This document shows positions 1 through 11,170 of a stretch of 46,199 bases of DNA, one piece after another; positions within the stretch are counted from its first letter, which is position 1; every line of letters starts with the position of its first letter. The notes beneath the pieces were generated by a model that was not told where the DNA came from, did not search any database, and saw only the letters and a program-made list of their open reading frames with translations. This DNA is from Hypsibius dujardini (taxonomy: Eukaryota; Tardigrada; Eutardigrada; Parachela; Hypsibiidae), in the NCBI GenBank assembly GCA_001579985.1, contig LRSR01000943.1:1-46199 (forward strand). Direction: 5' to 3'. The position numbers were made by a program, and so were the translations under genes.

Positions 1-640
1 TGAGGATGATATGCACTATAAAGACGATCACTTGAAGTGATCATAGACAAAAAATGAAAAACCTTTAGGAATTCTCGATATAATGCAAGGAGGAACCACT
101 GCAGTGTGGTTTCAACGTGCACACAGTATTCTTCACGTTAATCAGTCAAGCAGAAGGAGAAAATAACCGCACGTAAAGATGTCGACAAATGTAAATGAAG
201 GAAAAGAAAACCAAAAACCTACGTTTCCTTCGAGAAAATTATTTGAGACGAGCGGCACGTAACGTGTTCTCTTGGTAATCTCTGTAACCGGGTTTCTCAA
301 GGTAATTCTTTGTTGCTCTGACATTAACTGCAGTCTAGCCCGAATTTGACCACTAGTCATGGCATAACTGCCACTCAAAGAGTGTTTCCAAGAGAATGCT
401 TCGTCAAATTAATGAATGATTGCGCCAGAACTGCAACCATTTTAGCGTCCGGGCGGCGAGGGGGAGGTAAATTAGCAGTGAAATATTTTTTAGCCTTCTC
501 AATCAGAAAATGATCAATTTGATGAAAATGATCAGTTGCGAAAAATGTGGTTAAAGCTTTTCTCTAAGTTAGCTCGTGTACTTGGGCTCGTTCATACGAA
601 AACATGCACACATGTCGTCCGCCGAACTGCCGCTAAATTA
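1..640. other. Intergenic, no gene seen
   Basis: No open frame with protein-like composition or a convincing splice site was found on either strand. The reverse-strand frame at 142-378 has no recognisable domain and no supporting neighbour exon. The segment ends where an imperfect inverted-repeat block begins. Confidence 0.5.
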
Positions 641-645
641 CGGGT

Positions 646-1530
646 GTGTATAAAAGGTGTGAGACGTGAGATGTTCCTGGGGTTGTGAGTTGGAAGAATG
701 TGAGATGTATGTTCGGAAGATGGAAAGCGTTAGTTGGGGATAAAGATGGGGGCGTACGGAGGAAAGAATAGGCTGCGAGATAGATACAAGTCCGATCTTA
801 ATAGAAGCACGGAATGTGTGGAGAGCAATTGTATTGGCGAGTTACTGTCTGCATTGACTCTCTCTAGCCCTAATTGCTTTGAATCTTGTCCGCCAGTTTG
901 TACTGCTTCCTTTCCCTATGACACTTGAGTCGAGATATGATGTTTTTTAAGGCCCATAGTAGGTCGTCAATATTCCGCTTGGATGGGTCAAGACAGATTT
1001 GGAGAGAAATTCGTTGAAAAAATATTTGCTGTAGTTTAACGGCTCTTTTCCATGTGGGTATTACTGACGCGGTATAAGTTGATGGTTAATTCAAATGCAA
1101 TTGTTGCTTTTGCCAGCATATTTACTTGTTGCATTTACACATTGTACAGAATTTATTTGTCGAAACCACTTCATAATGGCGACGTACAGTACATGCAAAC
1201 TTCGTTAGGCGATATGTGTCATGTAAAGTTCATCACACAATACACATGTAAAGTTTGCATTGCCAAATGACTGCTTACCGAATATGTACATCGAACGGAC
1301 CAATTACGGCTCAATGGGACGGAGGCCTATCTTACGTATTTTGTGGTCAAATCTCACAACTTTCATTCTTATACTCTCACATCCCCCATCATTATAGCTC
1401 AAATTGTCGATTCCCTAACTAACATCCTCCGAACTCTCATCCTGATAACTCACATCCCCATCTCACGTCCGCCCTCTCACATCGCCCCTCCCCCATCTCC
1501 CATCCCCCATCTCACATCTTTTATATATAC
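646..1530. repeat. Imperfect inverted-repeat block, possible foldback element
   Basis: The left side (about 646-760) and the reverse complement of the right side (about 1400-1530) share TATAAAAG followed by TGTGAGA, repeated GTGAGATG words, and a GTTCGGA(A/G)GAT ... GTTAGTT(G/A)GGGA block in the same order. The arms are diverged and purine-rich on one strand, so part of the match could be low-complexity coincidence. Short frames inside it are not protein-like. Confidence 0.35.
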
Positions 1531-1869
1531 CGGAAGTAAAAATGTGCCCCCAATGCACGTGGCGAAATACGAGTGTGAGGATGTTATACCCACCGTTACA
1601 AGACAGGACATATTTAAGTTCTATTGCGCTGGAAATGAATGGACATGGCCAGAGTGATAGATTAAAAATAAATGCGAACATAAATCTGCCCTTCAAAGCA
1701 TGCTGCAAAAATGGACAGGAGACTCGAAAGGTGAAGTGTGACTGTTAATTCGTGAATACTACATAAGCATGGCCTGCGGCCAAAAGGATACCGTTAAATG
1801 CAGAACGCTGAAAGCTATTTGACCGGATTGCGTCAGTCGTTAGTTAAATCATATTTTATCGAGAGACCA
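1531..1869. other. Intergenic, nothing recognised
   Basis: I see no coding exon, RNA gene or clear repeat here. The overlapping short frames at 1463-1748 on both strands have no domain and no splice support. Confidence 0.4.
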
Positions 1870-2355
1870 CTTTAAAGGGTAGAATATCTAAAAGTTTCCC
1901 TTCAGTTGTTTTGACATTATAGTAATTCCTTAAAGGAATGATCGGACAAGAATCGTTATTGCATATGCTTCCGGCGATAACATACTTCTGTATGTTGCCC
2001 CTCCACAGTGTCAACAAATTTCGGACTTCAAAGTCACCCATTCATCATGCCATTTGAATCAGCCCATTTAGCTATATAGTCTATCTTTCAGAGGAACGAC
2101 CATAATGACTGACACATTTTGAGTGGATCACAATTCGGCTCTCCTTGTTCCCCCTTTCTACGCACCAAAAACTCCCTGAATTCCTTGAAGGCCTTCACCA
2201 ATTTTTGTCCGTGTGGGGTTGGGGGTGCCATTTTTGTCGCTGCAAACCTTCTTGACATGCCATTCCCATTTCCGCAAAACTGGGGCATCCCGCGTATCAG
2301 CACAGTATACCTCTAAAAAATTTTGCTTTAAGCATCATGCGCGAATGATCCCGCG
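1870..2355. repeat. Dispersed repeat A (about 485 bp), copy 1
   Basis: This stretch aligns almost end to end with 10529-11170. Both begin with CTTTAAAG, then AATATCTA(A/G)AAGTTTCCC, and both fade out after TCATGCGCGA. Copy 1 lacks the 153-bp insertion present in copy 2, so it supplies the empty target site (TA at 1923-1924). The frames inside are not conserved between copies as protein, so this is a non-coding mobile or duplicated segment of unknown class. Confidence 0.75.
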
Positions 2356-3042
2356 GGTTGTGATCGATTTCCGACGATCCTTAAATCAACCGGTCAATGA
2401 TTCGAGTCGCAATTTTGTTGATATACCGTTGTATACGAGCAATCAAATGAGTCTTGGTTACCGATATAGCCAGCATACATTACTACTTTTTTGGCCGAAA
2501 CAATAAAACCAAATAAGACATATATTGAAAAAGTTGTGAAGCAGTACTATCACCATATACAAGAAATCCCAACACACTCTAAGCACATTTGGGCAATCAA
2601 TACTCTGCGTCGCAGTAAAATCTACTCTAGTTCCATAAACAAAATAACACTCTTGTGGCAAAGAGCAACCGAATGATGAATTTGAGGCGTACACATTTGG
2701 TGGGTTTACAACTGTGCTGCAGTTATTTTGAGGGTCGTTGTTGGGTTTTAGTCAGCCGTTCGAGACAACCCAAAACTTTTCAAATTTCACCCTCGCGATA
2801 TTCCAAGTTTTATTGAATCTATTTCTACAATGAAATTAAGAAATGTTTGACTGATGATATTTAGCAGGTTCAGTAACAAGTAATGACTGCGGCAAACCAA
2901 TCAACGGCCTGTCATCGAAAAAAAGTCACGTTTTCCCGCATGCAATACTTTTAGATCCGTTTTGAGAAAAGAGATTGCAAACCTCGGGTTTTGAAACTAA
3001 AACCGTTGGAATATAAACCACCCACGTGGCATTGACTCTACC
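2356..3042. other. Intergenic with a short dispersed word
   Basis: No gene seen. The stretch around 2937-2990 (GCATGCAATACTTT ... AACCTCGGG) recurs in similar form at about 17728-17780, so at least part is repetitive. Complementary frames at 2458-2694 are shadows of each other without domain content. Confidence 0.35.
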
Positions 3043-3465
3043 ATTGTCTATACATTGTGTGGTCTATCACGCGCGCCCATTTAGCGCCCCGGTCATAAAA
3101 CCGCCTCTATGATCTTACCGCGATCTTTTAGAAGTAGTCAATATTTCATATTAATTTCAACATTATTCGATTGTTCATGACCTTTACCAACTAGTATCCA
3201 TTGATCATTCAATAGACCTCAATGGTTCTAAAATACTTTGTTTTAAAATATTTTAAGGCCGGTATTTTTTTGATTTCTGGTTTTCGTATGCCACCGTCAA
3301 TGGACACAAATTGTTAAGGCTTTCCAAACTCACTAATCCGTTGTCAGAGTGATAGTAAGTTGAATACTTTAAAACATATCGCCGATTGCGGTAAGATCTT
3401 AGGGCGGTTTTATGGCCTGTCCGCTAATTGAGCACGCACGATAGACCCTGCAATGCAAAGACAAT
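3043..3465. mobile_element. MITE-like element, about 423 bp, long terminal inverted repeats
   Basis: The left end reads ATTGTCTATACATTG, then GGTCTATC and, further in, CATAAAACCGCC and ATCTTACCGC. The reverse complement of the right end gives the same ordered words over about 80 bp with roughly 80% identity. There is no coding capacity. It sits immediately 5' of the first recognisable exon of the truncated receptor copy, where exons 1-3 would be expected, so it may have contributed to loss of that 5' half (inference). No clear target duplication was identified. Confidence 0.65.
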
Positions 3466-3610
3466 AGATTTCACTTTCAGCCTGTGGAGATGTCTTGAAG
3501 CGTATGTAGGGGCAGAGACATACAGAATTGTTTGAGTTTTGTCGTTAGAAGTTCACCCAATTCATCTGAAGATGTGCCGATCTTATATGACCTTTTCGTT
3601 TATTTGGCAG

Positions 3611-5567
3611 TTTTTTTCCTCATCGCTGACTCGCTACCGGCAAACAAATTCTTAGTGAGTTATTGGTGTGTCATATTTACAAATGTGCTGCCGCAAAAAT
3701 GGGCGTACCAAATTGTGTATGATATTGTAGATCCAGGCCAGACGCAGCGGCATGACCGATGGATCATATGTGAGTGCATTTCATTTTCATCCCTTAAGTA
3801 AATGATTGTATGTGACCTTTTGAGGAACATAAAAAGCTGAATGATTAATAAAGTAGCGTGATGGTTCGAGCTTTGGTTTCGTCAGGTGTATGTGCTAACA
3901 ACAGCACTGACCCAACCGTTTGAGGGAAGCCGTCTGAGGAACATGTCCGACGAGCACCGCTTTCAGGTTGTGACCTCTTTATCGAGGGTTATCGTGTAGT
4001 TTCTTAGAAGACGATTCAAGCGACTTGCACAGGTTGTATTTCAACTACTATTGTCTCATGTCTAGGAGGCCAGACGGTCATATCCTTCATGTCTCTTACT
4101 GGATTACGGATCGAACGAGAAATTCGAGTTTGTATGTTCTTGTATTAGCCTTATTCACATTTCCTCAACCACGCTGACGTGTTGGGTATTTTCATATTTG
4201 GAATGGATGAAGTCGGAGGCAATCAACGGATTGCACCCTTTAATTGACGCCTGGAAGGCCCAATCAAAGCGAGAATATAATGTGACTTATCCGGTGTCAA
4301 GGGTAACTATTTCACACGTCATAATAATTCACCCGAATTATATCTGCGCTGCGATGAGTTCTCTGCTCTTCGACAGCAAACTGTGCACGCACCAGCGGCT
4401 TATGAGTCTGTCGTAGTTGTTGCTCAGGTATGTCAATGCTTCTAACAACTCCTCTCTTGAAACAGGGGCAAGCCGATTTCCAAATACTGCGAAATAGAAT
4501 GGCATGAAATGATTTTATTTTGTTGAAGAGACGTAGAAAATCCCAGTGTTGTATGACTAACAGATGGCCGATCAGCTGCGGCGTAGAGATCCATTCGACT
4601 TCAATGACGGTGCCCTTCTCGCTCGACAATTTTTCGGGAAAACATTTGAGACAAAGATCGGTAACATTACATTCGACCAACTTGGCCAAAGTGTGGCAGA
4701 GATTGCAATCGGTTATTATGATCTTGTGGAGGACAACTTTGTGGTACGGTGACTGCAATACCAAATGATGTGAGAATTTCCATCCATTTCGCTCCTTTTA
4801 ACGCCGTTCGATTCGCAGCCATTTTTGAAGTACGAACGAATCTCTGACGCCAGCGAGATTAAGGCCATACGAAAACCGCGGTGGGAGGGCGGAGTATGGC
4901 CGGTACCCAGTGAACCGTTGTGTGGCTTTCAAGGACAAAGATGTGCATTCGGTATGTATGATCAAGCAGGGTGAACGTTAGTGCTGTTTCACGCATTGGG
5001 TCGCTCTTTCATTTATCGCCTAGTTTTCTTGTTTGTCTGTTTCTTCCTTCCTTCCTTCCTTCTTTCCTTCCTTCCTTCCTTCGTCCTCCATTCGTTCATT
5101 CGTTCGGTCGTTCGAACTTTCATTCATTTGTTCGTTTGTTTGTTCGTTCGTTCGTTCGACAGTTTGATCATTCGTGCATTCGTGTGTTCGTTCGGTCGAT
5201 CGCTCGTTCGTTCGCTCGCTCTTGCACTCGAACTTGTGCATTGCATACTCTTGTTCAGAGTCGTTTGATATAGGATCCAGCAACACAGACGCAGTAGTGG
5301 GTGGTGGACTCTGCTTGTTGGCGCTCGTAATATTGATTATCGCGTTCCGTGTCATTTGGCGCAGATGGTACGTACATTATAACAGCGCTGGACTACTGTC
5401 CCTGCAGTTATTCACATTTCACACAGGTCACTATATATCAGTGCTTCATTTTTGACGTTATCATTATGTATTTCCACTTTGACAGGGCAACTATTCGTTC
5501 TGAGTTTTGGGTATTGGACGATACATACCTTCTCCTTCCGAAAACACAGCACTCAAACGTGAGCTGA
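3611..5567 (+). pseudogene. ANF-receptor-type (natriuretic peptide/guanylate cyclase) receptor, 5'-truncated copy
   Basis: Ten exons match exons 4-13 of the gene at 12071-16905: 3611-3654, 3731-3769, 3886-3966, 4066-4131, 4213-4302, 4377-4427, 4564-4743, 4819-4951, 5259-5367 and 5486-5567. Nine of the ten have the paralog's splice phases and nearly identical lengths. They encode the second half of a periplasmic-binding-protein-like ligand domain, including a GMTDGSY segment, a membrane-proximal WPVPSEPLCGF motif with Cys as in receptor guanylate cyclases, one transmembrane helix (GGGLCLLALVILIIAF) and a 27-residue tail ending at TGA 5565-5567. Exons 1-3 were not found upstream. A GTGAGC just before the stop could be a donor whose next exon is lost. 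No kinase-homology or cyclase domain follows. No internal stop was seen, so it could be an assembly-truncated gene, but a decayed duplicate is more likely. Confidence 0.7.
5030..5235 (+). repeat. (TTCG)n/(TTCC)n microsatellite in a receptor intron
   Basis: Degenerate TTCC then TTCG/TTTG tetranucleotide repeats fill the intron between exons 11 and 12 of the truncated receptor copy. They create long open frames rich in F, V, R and S on one strand and N, E, R, T on the other. These are repeat artefacts and not genes. Confidence 0.9.
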
Positions 5568-5842
5568 TGCTAGTGTTACATACCGCCTGACAGCAATTCA
5601 CCCAACCACGGAAACTGTCAGGCACTAACGTTCAGTAACATAAGGGTAGTTTTAAGCGGAGAATTGTTTCAGTTCTTGTTAGAGCTGTGTTTTTTCTCGT
5701 ATTTTCGTTCCTCTTTTGAATCATCCTCGTCTTGACCATGAATCCAGTTTCCGCTAAAGAGATTTAATATATGAATTTTAATCGGGTTATCATTTACGTT
5801 CGAGTCCTCGTTGCAACCCTTCGGTGCTCTTTTACGGTTTAA

Positions 5843-6051
5843 GTAGTCTGACATTTTATCATGCCTACTGAGGCATGCATGGCAAAGGTTAGCACGGGGA
5901 ATAACGGTGCTTATGCAACGGTTTTGGCTACCGCAAAATGAGTGTGGCTTTAAAAGCATACGTTAAAATGGGCTTGAGAGAGACTCGGAAAGCAAGATGC
6001 AATATAGCACTGATAAATACTGCATGAATATACCGTTGACGGAGTCCTGAG
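5843..6051. other. Duplicated receptor-gene upstream segment, left piece
   Basis: This segment matches about 11533-11735, which lies upstream of exon 1 of the complete receptor gene. Shared words in order include AGTCTGA, ACGGGGAATAA, GGTTTTGGCTAC and ACGGAGT(C/T)CTGAG. It is the left part of a third, partial receptor copy whose remainder resumes at 9483 after a 3.4-kb insertion. Confidence 0.75.
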
Positions 6052-7279
6052 CCCTAATAAAAGTTTTTTAGCTTTTGTCCGACCAGATTTACTCCCACAC
6101 ATCGTGACACACAAAACCATGTCCTTTACACATAAAAAAAGTCTGAAGGTGCATATTTTGTCCCCCGGGACAAAAACCGTGTTTTATTTGTGTGGGGAAA
6201 GGTCACCCAGGATTTATTTTGTCAGCACAAGGATTTTATTTGTGGGTGCGGAAGAATTTTGTGTATTTTGTGTACAGCACGGAAATCTTTCAGGCCAATG
6301 AGGGTTCACTTCCTTGTACAAACACTCTGATATTTTTTATTTGAAATAAATGGAACACATTTTTGGACTTTAAGTTGGGCGGAACCGGTTAGACTGACAA
6401 GTAGGTGGACTGACAAGTAGATCGCCATTTTCGAAGGTTCGTAAAATAACCAACTGCTTAAAAATATCAACAGTGCGCACAACAACAAATTCGTCACTTT
6501 GGGAGAGTAACAATGTATGCGGAACAGAAACTCCATTTGAGCCGACGTGTATACATATAATATATATATAAAATTATTACGCCTACAATATATTTGAAAA
6601 CGTTGTTTCGGGTAAAATTTAACTGCAATCTGCAAGCGGCCTATTTGAAAAACTCAATATCAGGCAAATTTATACAAATATAGTACAGTAGTACAATAAA
6701 AACCGCATAAAGCATAAGCATCATTAGCTTTGGTGAATTATGTTTAAATGCCTAATTATTCTTCTGGATTTATGGAGTAAAGTGCACTGAAAAACGTGCG
6801 AAACGTTCTCCTTGAAACCAAACTCATACCCGGCAAGGGCATTTACCTTTGAGCTGTTTGCACACGGTACTTCGATGGCCTGAGTGGTTGTCTTTTTTTG
6901 CATCTTGCCCCTGACGTGAAACACACATGCAGGTCACGATTAATCTTCTGTCAATCTAGTATGTCTTGCCTCACTATTCGCAGAAAGCGTGCTCTCTACT
7001 TGTCCTTTTAGTATGATCATTAGTCCATTTTTATGCGGTATGTTGTACCATTAGTCCTTGAGTTTCTAAGAACAGTGTTATATAGAAATCCTTCTCTTCG
7101 TCTACTCTTAATATTAAGTGAAGGTCTCCTTCACTGCCTGTTTTTCCACCTATCTGTCGGTCTGCCTGTTTTCGTTTCTATGATTCTGTCTACCTGTATG
7201 TTTGACTCTCTGTACGTCTGTCCGTTTCTCTCTGCTTTGATCAACAATACCTATTAATTCACAGTAACTTCTCTTTTAG

Positions 7280-7513
7280 CTGAAGACCTCAGCAATCAAA
7301 CTAGTGTGGCTTTACTTGAAGAAAGGACGAAGACCCTCATTTTCATCGACAAATGCCGAATGGACATGCAAAGTTCGTAATTTGTTTTAATTTTGTTCCG
7401 TGGTAAACGACGCAATTAGTCGTTTTATTTCAGGTTACTTGAAAAAGGATGACTTAGCTAAAGTTCAGGCCAGGCTTGCTCGTCTGGTTGAAAAGATTCG
7501 TAATAAGAACTAA
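7280..7513 (+). CDS. Terminal two exons of an unidentified coiled-coil-like protein
   Basis: Exon 7280-7372 (acceptor CTTTTAG, donor GTTCGT) joins in phase to exon 7434-7513 (acceptor TTATTTCAG). Together they give about 57 residues, from EDLSNQTSVALLEERTK through SYLKKDDLAKVQARLARL to a TAA at 7511-7513. The composition is charged and heptad-like with no Pro, consistent with a C-terminal helical or coiled-coil segment. I do not recognise the family and found no upstream exons. It lies within the 3.43-kb insertion, so it may be element-encoded or captured host sequence (inference). Confidence 0.4.
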
Positions 7514-8379
7514 CAACAAGGTTTATATGTACTTTATTGTTTGACCGTCTCACTAATAGTTTATTGTATACCACGTATATGTACATATATAGTAAAAACC
7601 ACGAGGCATATTTTGGTAATTTCATAAATGAGGAATAACTTAAAAAACTAAATAAAACGATTCGGAATTACCGCGTTGAAATTATTCTCCGCAAGATTTG
7701 GTAATAATTTGAACCGCTTTACTGTGTTGTATTTTGCAGAAAGAAAAGATTTTCTTGGATACGACCAGTCGCTAAAATTCTGCATCGGATTAAAAAGCAA
7801 CCTTTAGCCGGCAAAACTCGGTAAAACTGATTTTATCGACAGCTAGTAGCTTCTTTCAGATTGAGCTCACTTACGACGATTTTCAGATGGGGAACCCAGA
7901 ATCTTTATATATTTCCCATAGTTTTCGCTTTATTTATTTTAATAGTTAGAATTAGAATGATTGTCAGAGATAATTTTATCGGTCAGGATATGAAAATTTT
8001 TCATGGGAAAACATTGGAAAATTCCATTTTCTCCAATTTTGACCGTACAAATTTCATTTTTAAAGAACAATTTAACCATACTTATAGATCTATTAACAAA
8101 ACATACAACTGATACGTTCTGGCCTCCGCCTCTAAAAATCGTTGATAGTCAGAGGTTATTGATAGTACTGAACAAACAGTCAGGTGCTATTTCCGATTTA
8201 CGATTGATGAGTTTTTGTTTTCACACAGATAGTAATTAAATCAGTTTTGGCAATACTTCGCAAGGGTCAAAACATAGCTATAATATAACAGGAGTTAATC
8301 AGAAAAAACTCACCGAAATGATGTAATTAATGTATGTGTACTTGTGTTTTGATTTCTAGACATAGTCTCTGGAATTTTC

Positions 8380-8922
8380 GTTCCTCAACGAGCCGGCTCC
8401 AGAGGACTTGGCGACTTAAAAGAATATTGACTTGGTGGAGGCACCGACATGGGTCGATCGCGCAGAACTCGCGGCATTGGAGAAGGATTCCGACTCGCTG
8501 AAGGAGTACAGCAACAAACTGCTGTGGGAATTAGTAATAACTCCTGCTGATATAGTGAAGGCCCACGAAGTGAAACAGCGATCTATTGGATTTGTAAAAC
8601 TGTTTGGCAGCCAATGCATGAAGGCGCTTTATGGTGAGAACGGATAATTATTTTGATAATGTGTGATCAATTTTTCTTTTAACGACAGTGAGAACTATTG
8701 ATTCGATAAATTTCATCCGAATTAGCTCCTTGACCAAACCACGTAACACATACAATTTTTGTGATCATTACAGGCCACCTGTCCGCTGTCCGCAACAACA
8801 AGGCTCGGAAATATCCAAATACCAAGTGGGTTCGAGAAATGCCGCAGAAGACGATGTTAAAGCGCGTCTAGTGCAAGGCCTTCGACGACCGCATGCGTCT
8901 TTCTTATCCCATCTCTGATTAA
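8380..8922 (+). pseudogene. Decayed two-exon fragment, possibly BEN-domain-like
   Basis: One reading frame runs from about 8380 to a donor at 8634 and joins in phase (GGC) to an exon starting at 8774 and ending at TAA 8920-8922. The product contains LLWELVITPADIVKAHEV, then KALYGHLSAVRNNKARKYP, which loosely recalls a BEN domain (helical, with a Leu-rich helix followed by a hs..G-like turn and an aLd..kl.aI helix). The frame is interrupted by TAA before KNIDLVEAP and by TAG at 8869-8871, so the copy is dead as read. BEN assignment is tentative; a profile search could equally return nothing. It is carried inside the 3.43-kb insertion. Confidence 0.35.
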
Positions 8923-9482
8923 GTTTGAATAGTGTGTCGCACACTTACATTCAAAATACTTTTGTTTCGTTTTACTTTGTACTGCATTGCTTGTTTCTTT
9001 CAAGTAGCTGTGGGTATGGTTATTCTCCTTGTTGTAGATGTGTGACATACTAGCATCATTACTTGAATTTTGTGATTTACGCTTTCCATCCTAGCTGACT
9101 TGGCAAGTGTCATGAAAACTGAACAATATATACCTATATAACCCTTTCATGCGGAAAGATTTTGCACGTGCTACTTAAAGAAATTTAGGGCTTAATTTGC
9201 GAGAATTTTTGCCGGGGCTGTGTAGCGGGCATGACAAAAAAAATTTACAACTTTGTCCGTATTTTTGCCGGGTCTACCATGATTTTTGCGGACAAAGGTT
9301 GTCACCCGAAAAAATCCAGACAAATTATGTCTATTTACAATTGTCCACGGGTAAAAAAATGTCTGCAACGGACTTCTAATGTCCTAGATTAAGGGTGACA
9401 TTTTTGTCCGGGAAGTAGTACCGCAAAAAGTGTGACTTTCTGTCCGCGCCGAAATCGGGACACATTAAAACTCGTATTAGGG

Positions 9483-10529
9483 GAGGCATTGGGCAGTAAA
9501 GTAGAAAATAAATGTTAAGCGATTACATTATACAAGAGTTCGTGTTCAGTTCAAAATGTGTTTGGGTGCGAGTAGCAATATTTAATATGCTTTTGAAAGC
9601 ATGTGACGTATAAAGATGACCGTGAACTGTGAAATTCAACAGGCCAGTTCACTTCACCGTTATGATGGTTCGAGAAGAGTACAATAATGTGATTAAAGTT
9701 TAGGAACTTTTAATAATACCCATGACAAGGTGTCAAGGCGGATAAATAAAACGTCAATTCAGGATGAGTACGACCTGATGCATGGGTCAAGAATATTTTC
9801 CCCAAAATGGTTCTCATGACTTTTAACCCCCTGAGTGCCGGTCAGCTTACACTGGCTTAATTCTTCCTTCAAACTCCATTTGCTCATCGAGCATTTGCAC
9901 TTTTTTGATACGGTTTTTTGCTTTGATCCTCTAACAAAACCGTAAAATATAAAGTAAAAACAACTTTTGAAAAAACTTTCGGAAGTTGTGAGAACTCATT
10001 AAGCCAAACTTGGCTTAAACTTAAATGTCATGTATACTAACTTGCGGTGCGTGCTGAAAAACAAATTCCGGGCTTCGAAATTAAAAAGGGTCCTAGCCAA
10101 CAACCATACCGATGAAATCCAGTTGAAAATGAAATAAACAAGCAATCGAGAGCGGAATGAAAAAATTGAACTCACTAGGAAGATGTTTTGATTCCCCATT
10201 GGCAAAATGTCAGCTGTTGTCAGGTTGTTGTGTGGAGGCGCAACAGCGCCGTCTGGCGGTACGGCACTAACCGAGCAGGGAAAGTGCCAAATGAACCCTT
10301 GTCATGTTAACCATACAAGTTAGGTACTTTCCCTGTTTAAGCCAAGTTTGGCTGACCCAGCACTACCCGTATACCTAAAACACCCAGTAACCAGAGGGTT
10401 AAGGTAATTATCTGTTTTTTGGTGAAATTCGGCGTCACCTCCTTAGATTACGGCGCCGTCCCGAAGCTCGGCGAAAAAGACCGCTCGCTAGAGGTGCAAA
10501 TCATCACGCCGATTCCAATGGCACCATGC
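9483..10529 (+). pseudogene. Receptor upstream region plus broken exon 1, right piece of third copy
   Basis: 9483-9826 matches the upstream region and start of the complete receptor gene (11733-12090), including the ATGGTTCTCATGAC start. A 572-bp element then splits exon 1. The exon resumes at 10399 with a frame that includes VPKLGEKDRSLEVQIITPIP, then stops matching at 10529, where repeat A begins. No downstream exons follow, so this copy cannot encode a receptor. It is the best evidence that the array arose by repeated tandem duplication including the promoter. Confidence 0.8.
9827..10398. mobile_element. 572-bp TTAA-flanked non-autonomous element (piggyBac-type hallmark)
   Basis: The element is bounded by TTAA at 9823-9826 and 10399-10402, and the paralogous uninterrupted site has a single TTAA at 12087-12090. 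Its ends are CCCCCTGAGTGCCGG and, in reverse complement, CCCTCTGGTTACTGG (10 of 15 positions identical). A subterminal inverted word GTCAGC ... TGGCTTAA lies near both ends. TTAA duplication with C-rich ends is characteristic of piggyBac-class transposition. There is no transposase, so it must have been mobilised in trans. Confidence 0.85.
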
Positions 10530-11170
10530 TTTAAAGAATATAATATCTAGAAGTTTCCCTTCAGTTGTTTTGACAATATAGTACTGTACTGTCGCCATTC
10601 TAACGGCCGTTTTTTGGCCCTACCAGTAAATTACGACTCTCGGGTCCGGGCCGGGCTGGAATTGAATCCGTGACGTCACAGAGTCTTGCACGGGGGAGGC
10701 GGGGCTAAGCTGGCCGTTAGAATCGCGACAGTACAGTAATTCCTTAAAGGAATGATCGGACAAAAATCATTATTGCACATGCTTCCGGCGATAACGTACT
10801 TCTGTATGTTGCCCCCTCCACAGTGTCAACAAATTTCGGACTTCAAAGTCACCCATTCATCATGCCATTTGAATCAGCCCATTTAATTATATCGTCTATT
10901 TTTCCTTGGAACGACCATAATGACTGACACATTTTGAATGGATCACCATTCGGCTCTCCTTGTTCCCCCTTTCTACGCACCAAAAACTCCCTGAATTCTT
11001 TTAAGGGACTTCATCAATTTTTGTCCGTGCGGGGTTGGGGGTGCCATTTTGTCGCTGCAAACCTCCTAGACATGTCGTTCTCATTCCCGCGAAACTAGGC
11101 CATCCCCGCGTAACAGCACAGTATACCTCTAGACATTTTCGCCCTAAGCCTCATGCGCGAGCAACCCCGC
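10529..11170. repeat. Dispersed repeat A, copy 2 (interrupted)
   Basis: This aligns with 1870-2355 except for a 153-bp insertion at 10584-10736. Its left edge abuts the broken receptor exon 1 exactly where homology to the receptor ends, so it may itself have inserted there, or mark a deletion junction. Confidence 0.75.
10584..10736. mobile_element. 153-bp MITE with 25-bp inverted ends and TA duplication
   Basis: The ends are CTGTACTGTCGC(C/G)ATTCTAACGGCC in inverted orientation, 24 of 25 identical. TA at 10582-10583 and 10737-10738 is a duplication of the single TA at 1923-1924 in repeat A copy 1. TA duplication and near-identical inverted ends fit a Tc1/mariner-class MITE. It contains no coding sequence. 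It is younger than repeat A because it is nested inside one copy only. Confidence 0.9.

Larger units (their letters stand above)
6052..9482. mobile_element. 3.43-kb insertion with CCCTAATA inverted ends and 3-bp GAG duplication
   Basis: Compared with the paralogous upstream region, which reads CTGAGGCAT at 11731-11739, this copy reads CTGAG, then 3431 bp, then GAGGCAT. GAG at 6049-6051 and 9483-9485 is therefore a target-site duplication. The insertion starts CCCTAATA and ends TATTAGGG. Both ends carry TTTTGTCCG-rich sequence shared with a dispersed family at 22609-22915, 42678-42944 and near 44478. The interior holds spliced-looking exons at 7280-7513 and decayed exons at 8380-8922. No transposase was recognised, so the superfamily is unknown. 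A nested composite of two smaller relatives is possible, but the empty site argues for one net insertion. Confidence 0.7.

Noticed and set aside
3717-3769. DPGQTQRHDRWII-type reading of receptor exon 5
   Set aside because: The correct splice frame reads IQARRSGMTDGSY, which matches the family and the paralog.
4971-5355. Long ORFs on both strands rich in F/V/R/S or N/E/R/T
   Set aside because: They translate TTCC/TTCG microsatellite inside a receptor intron.
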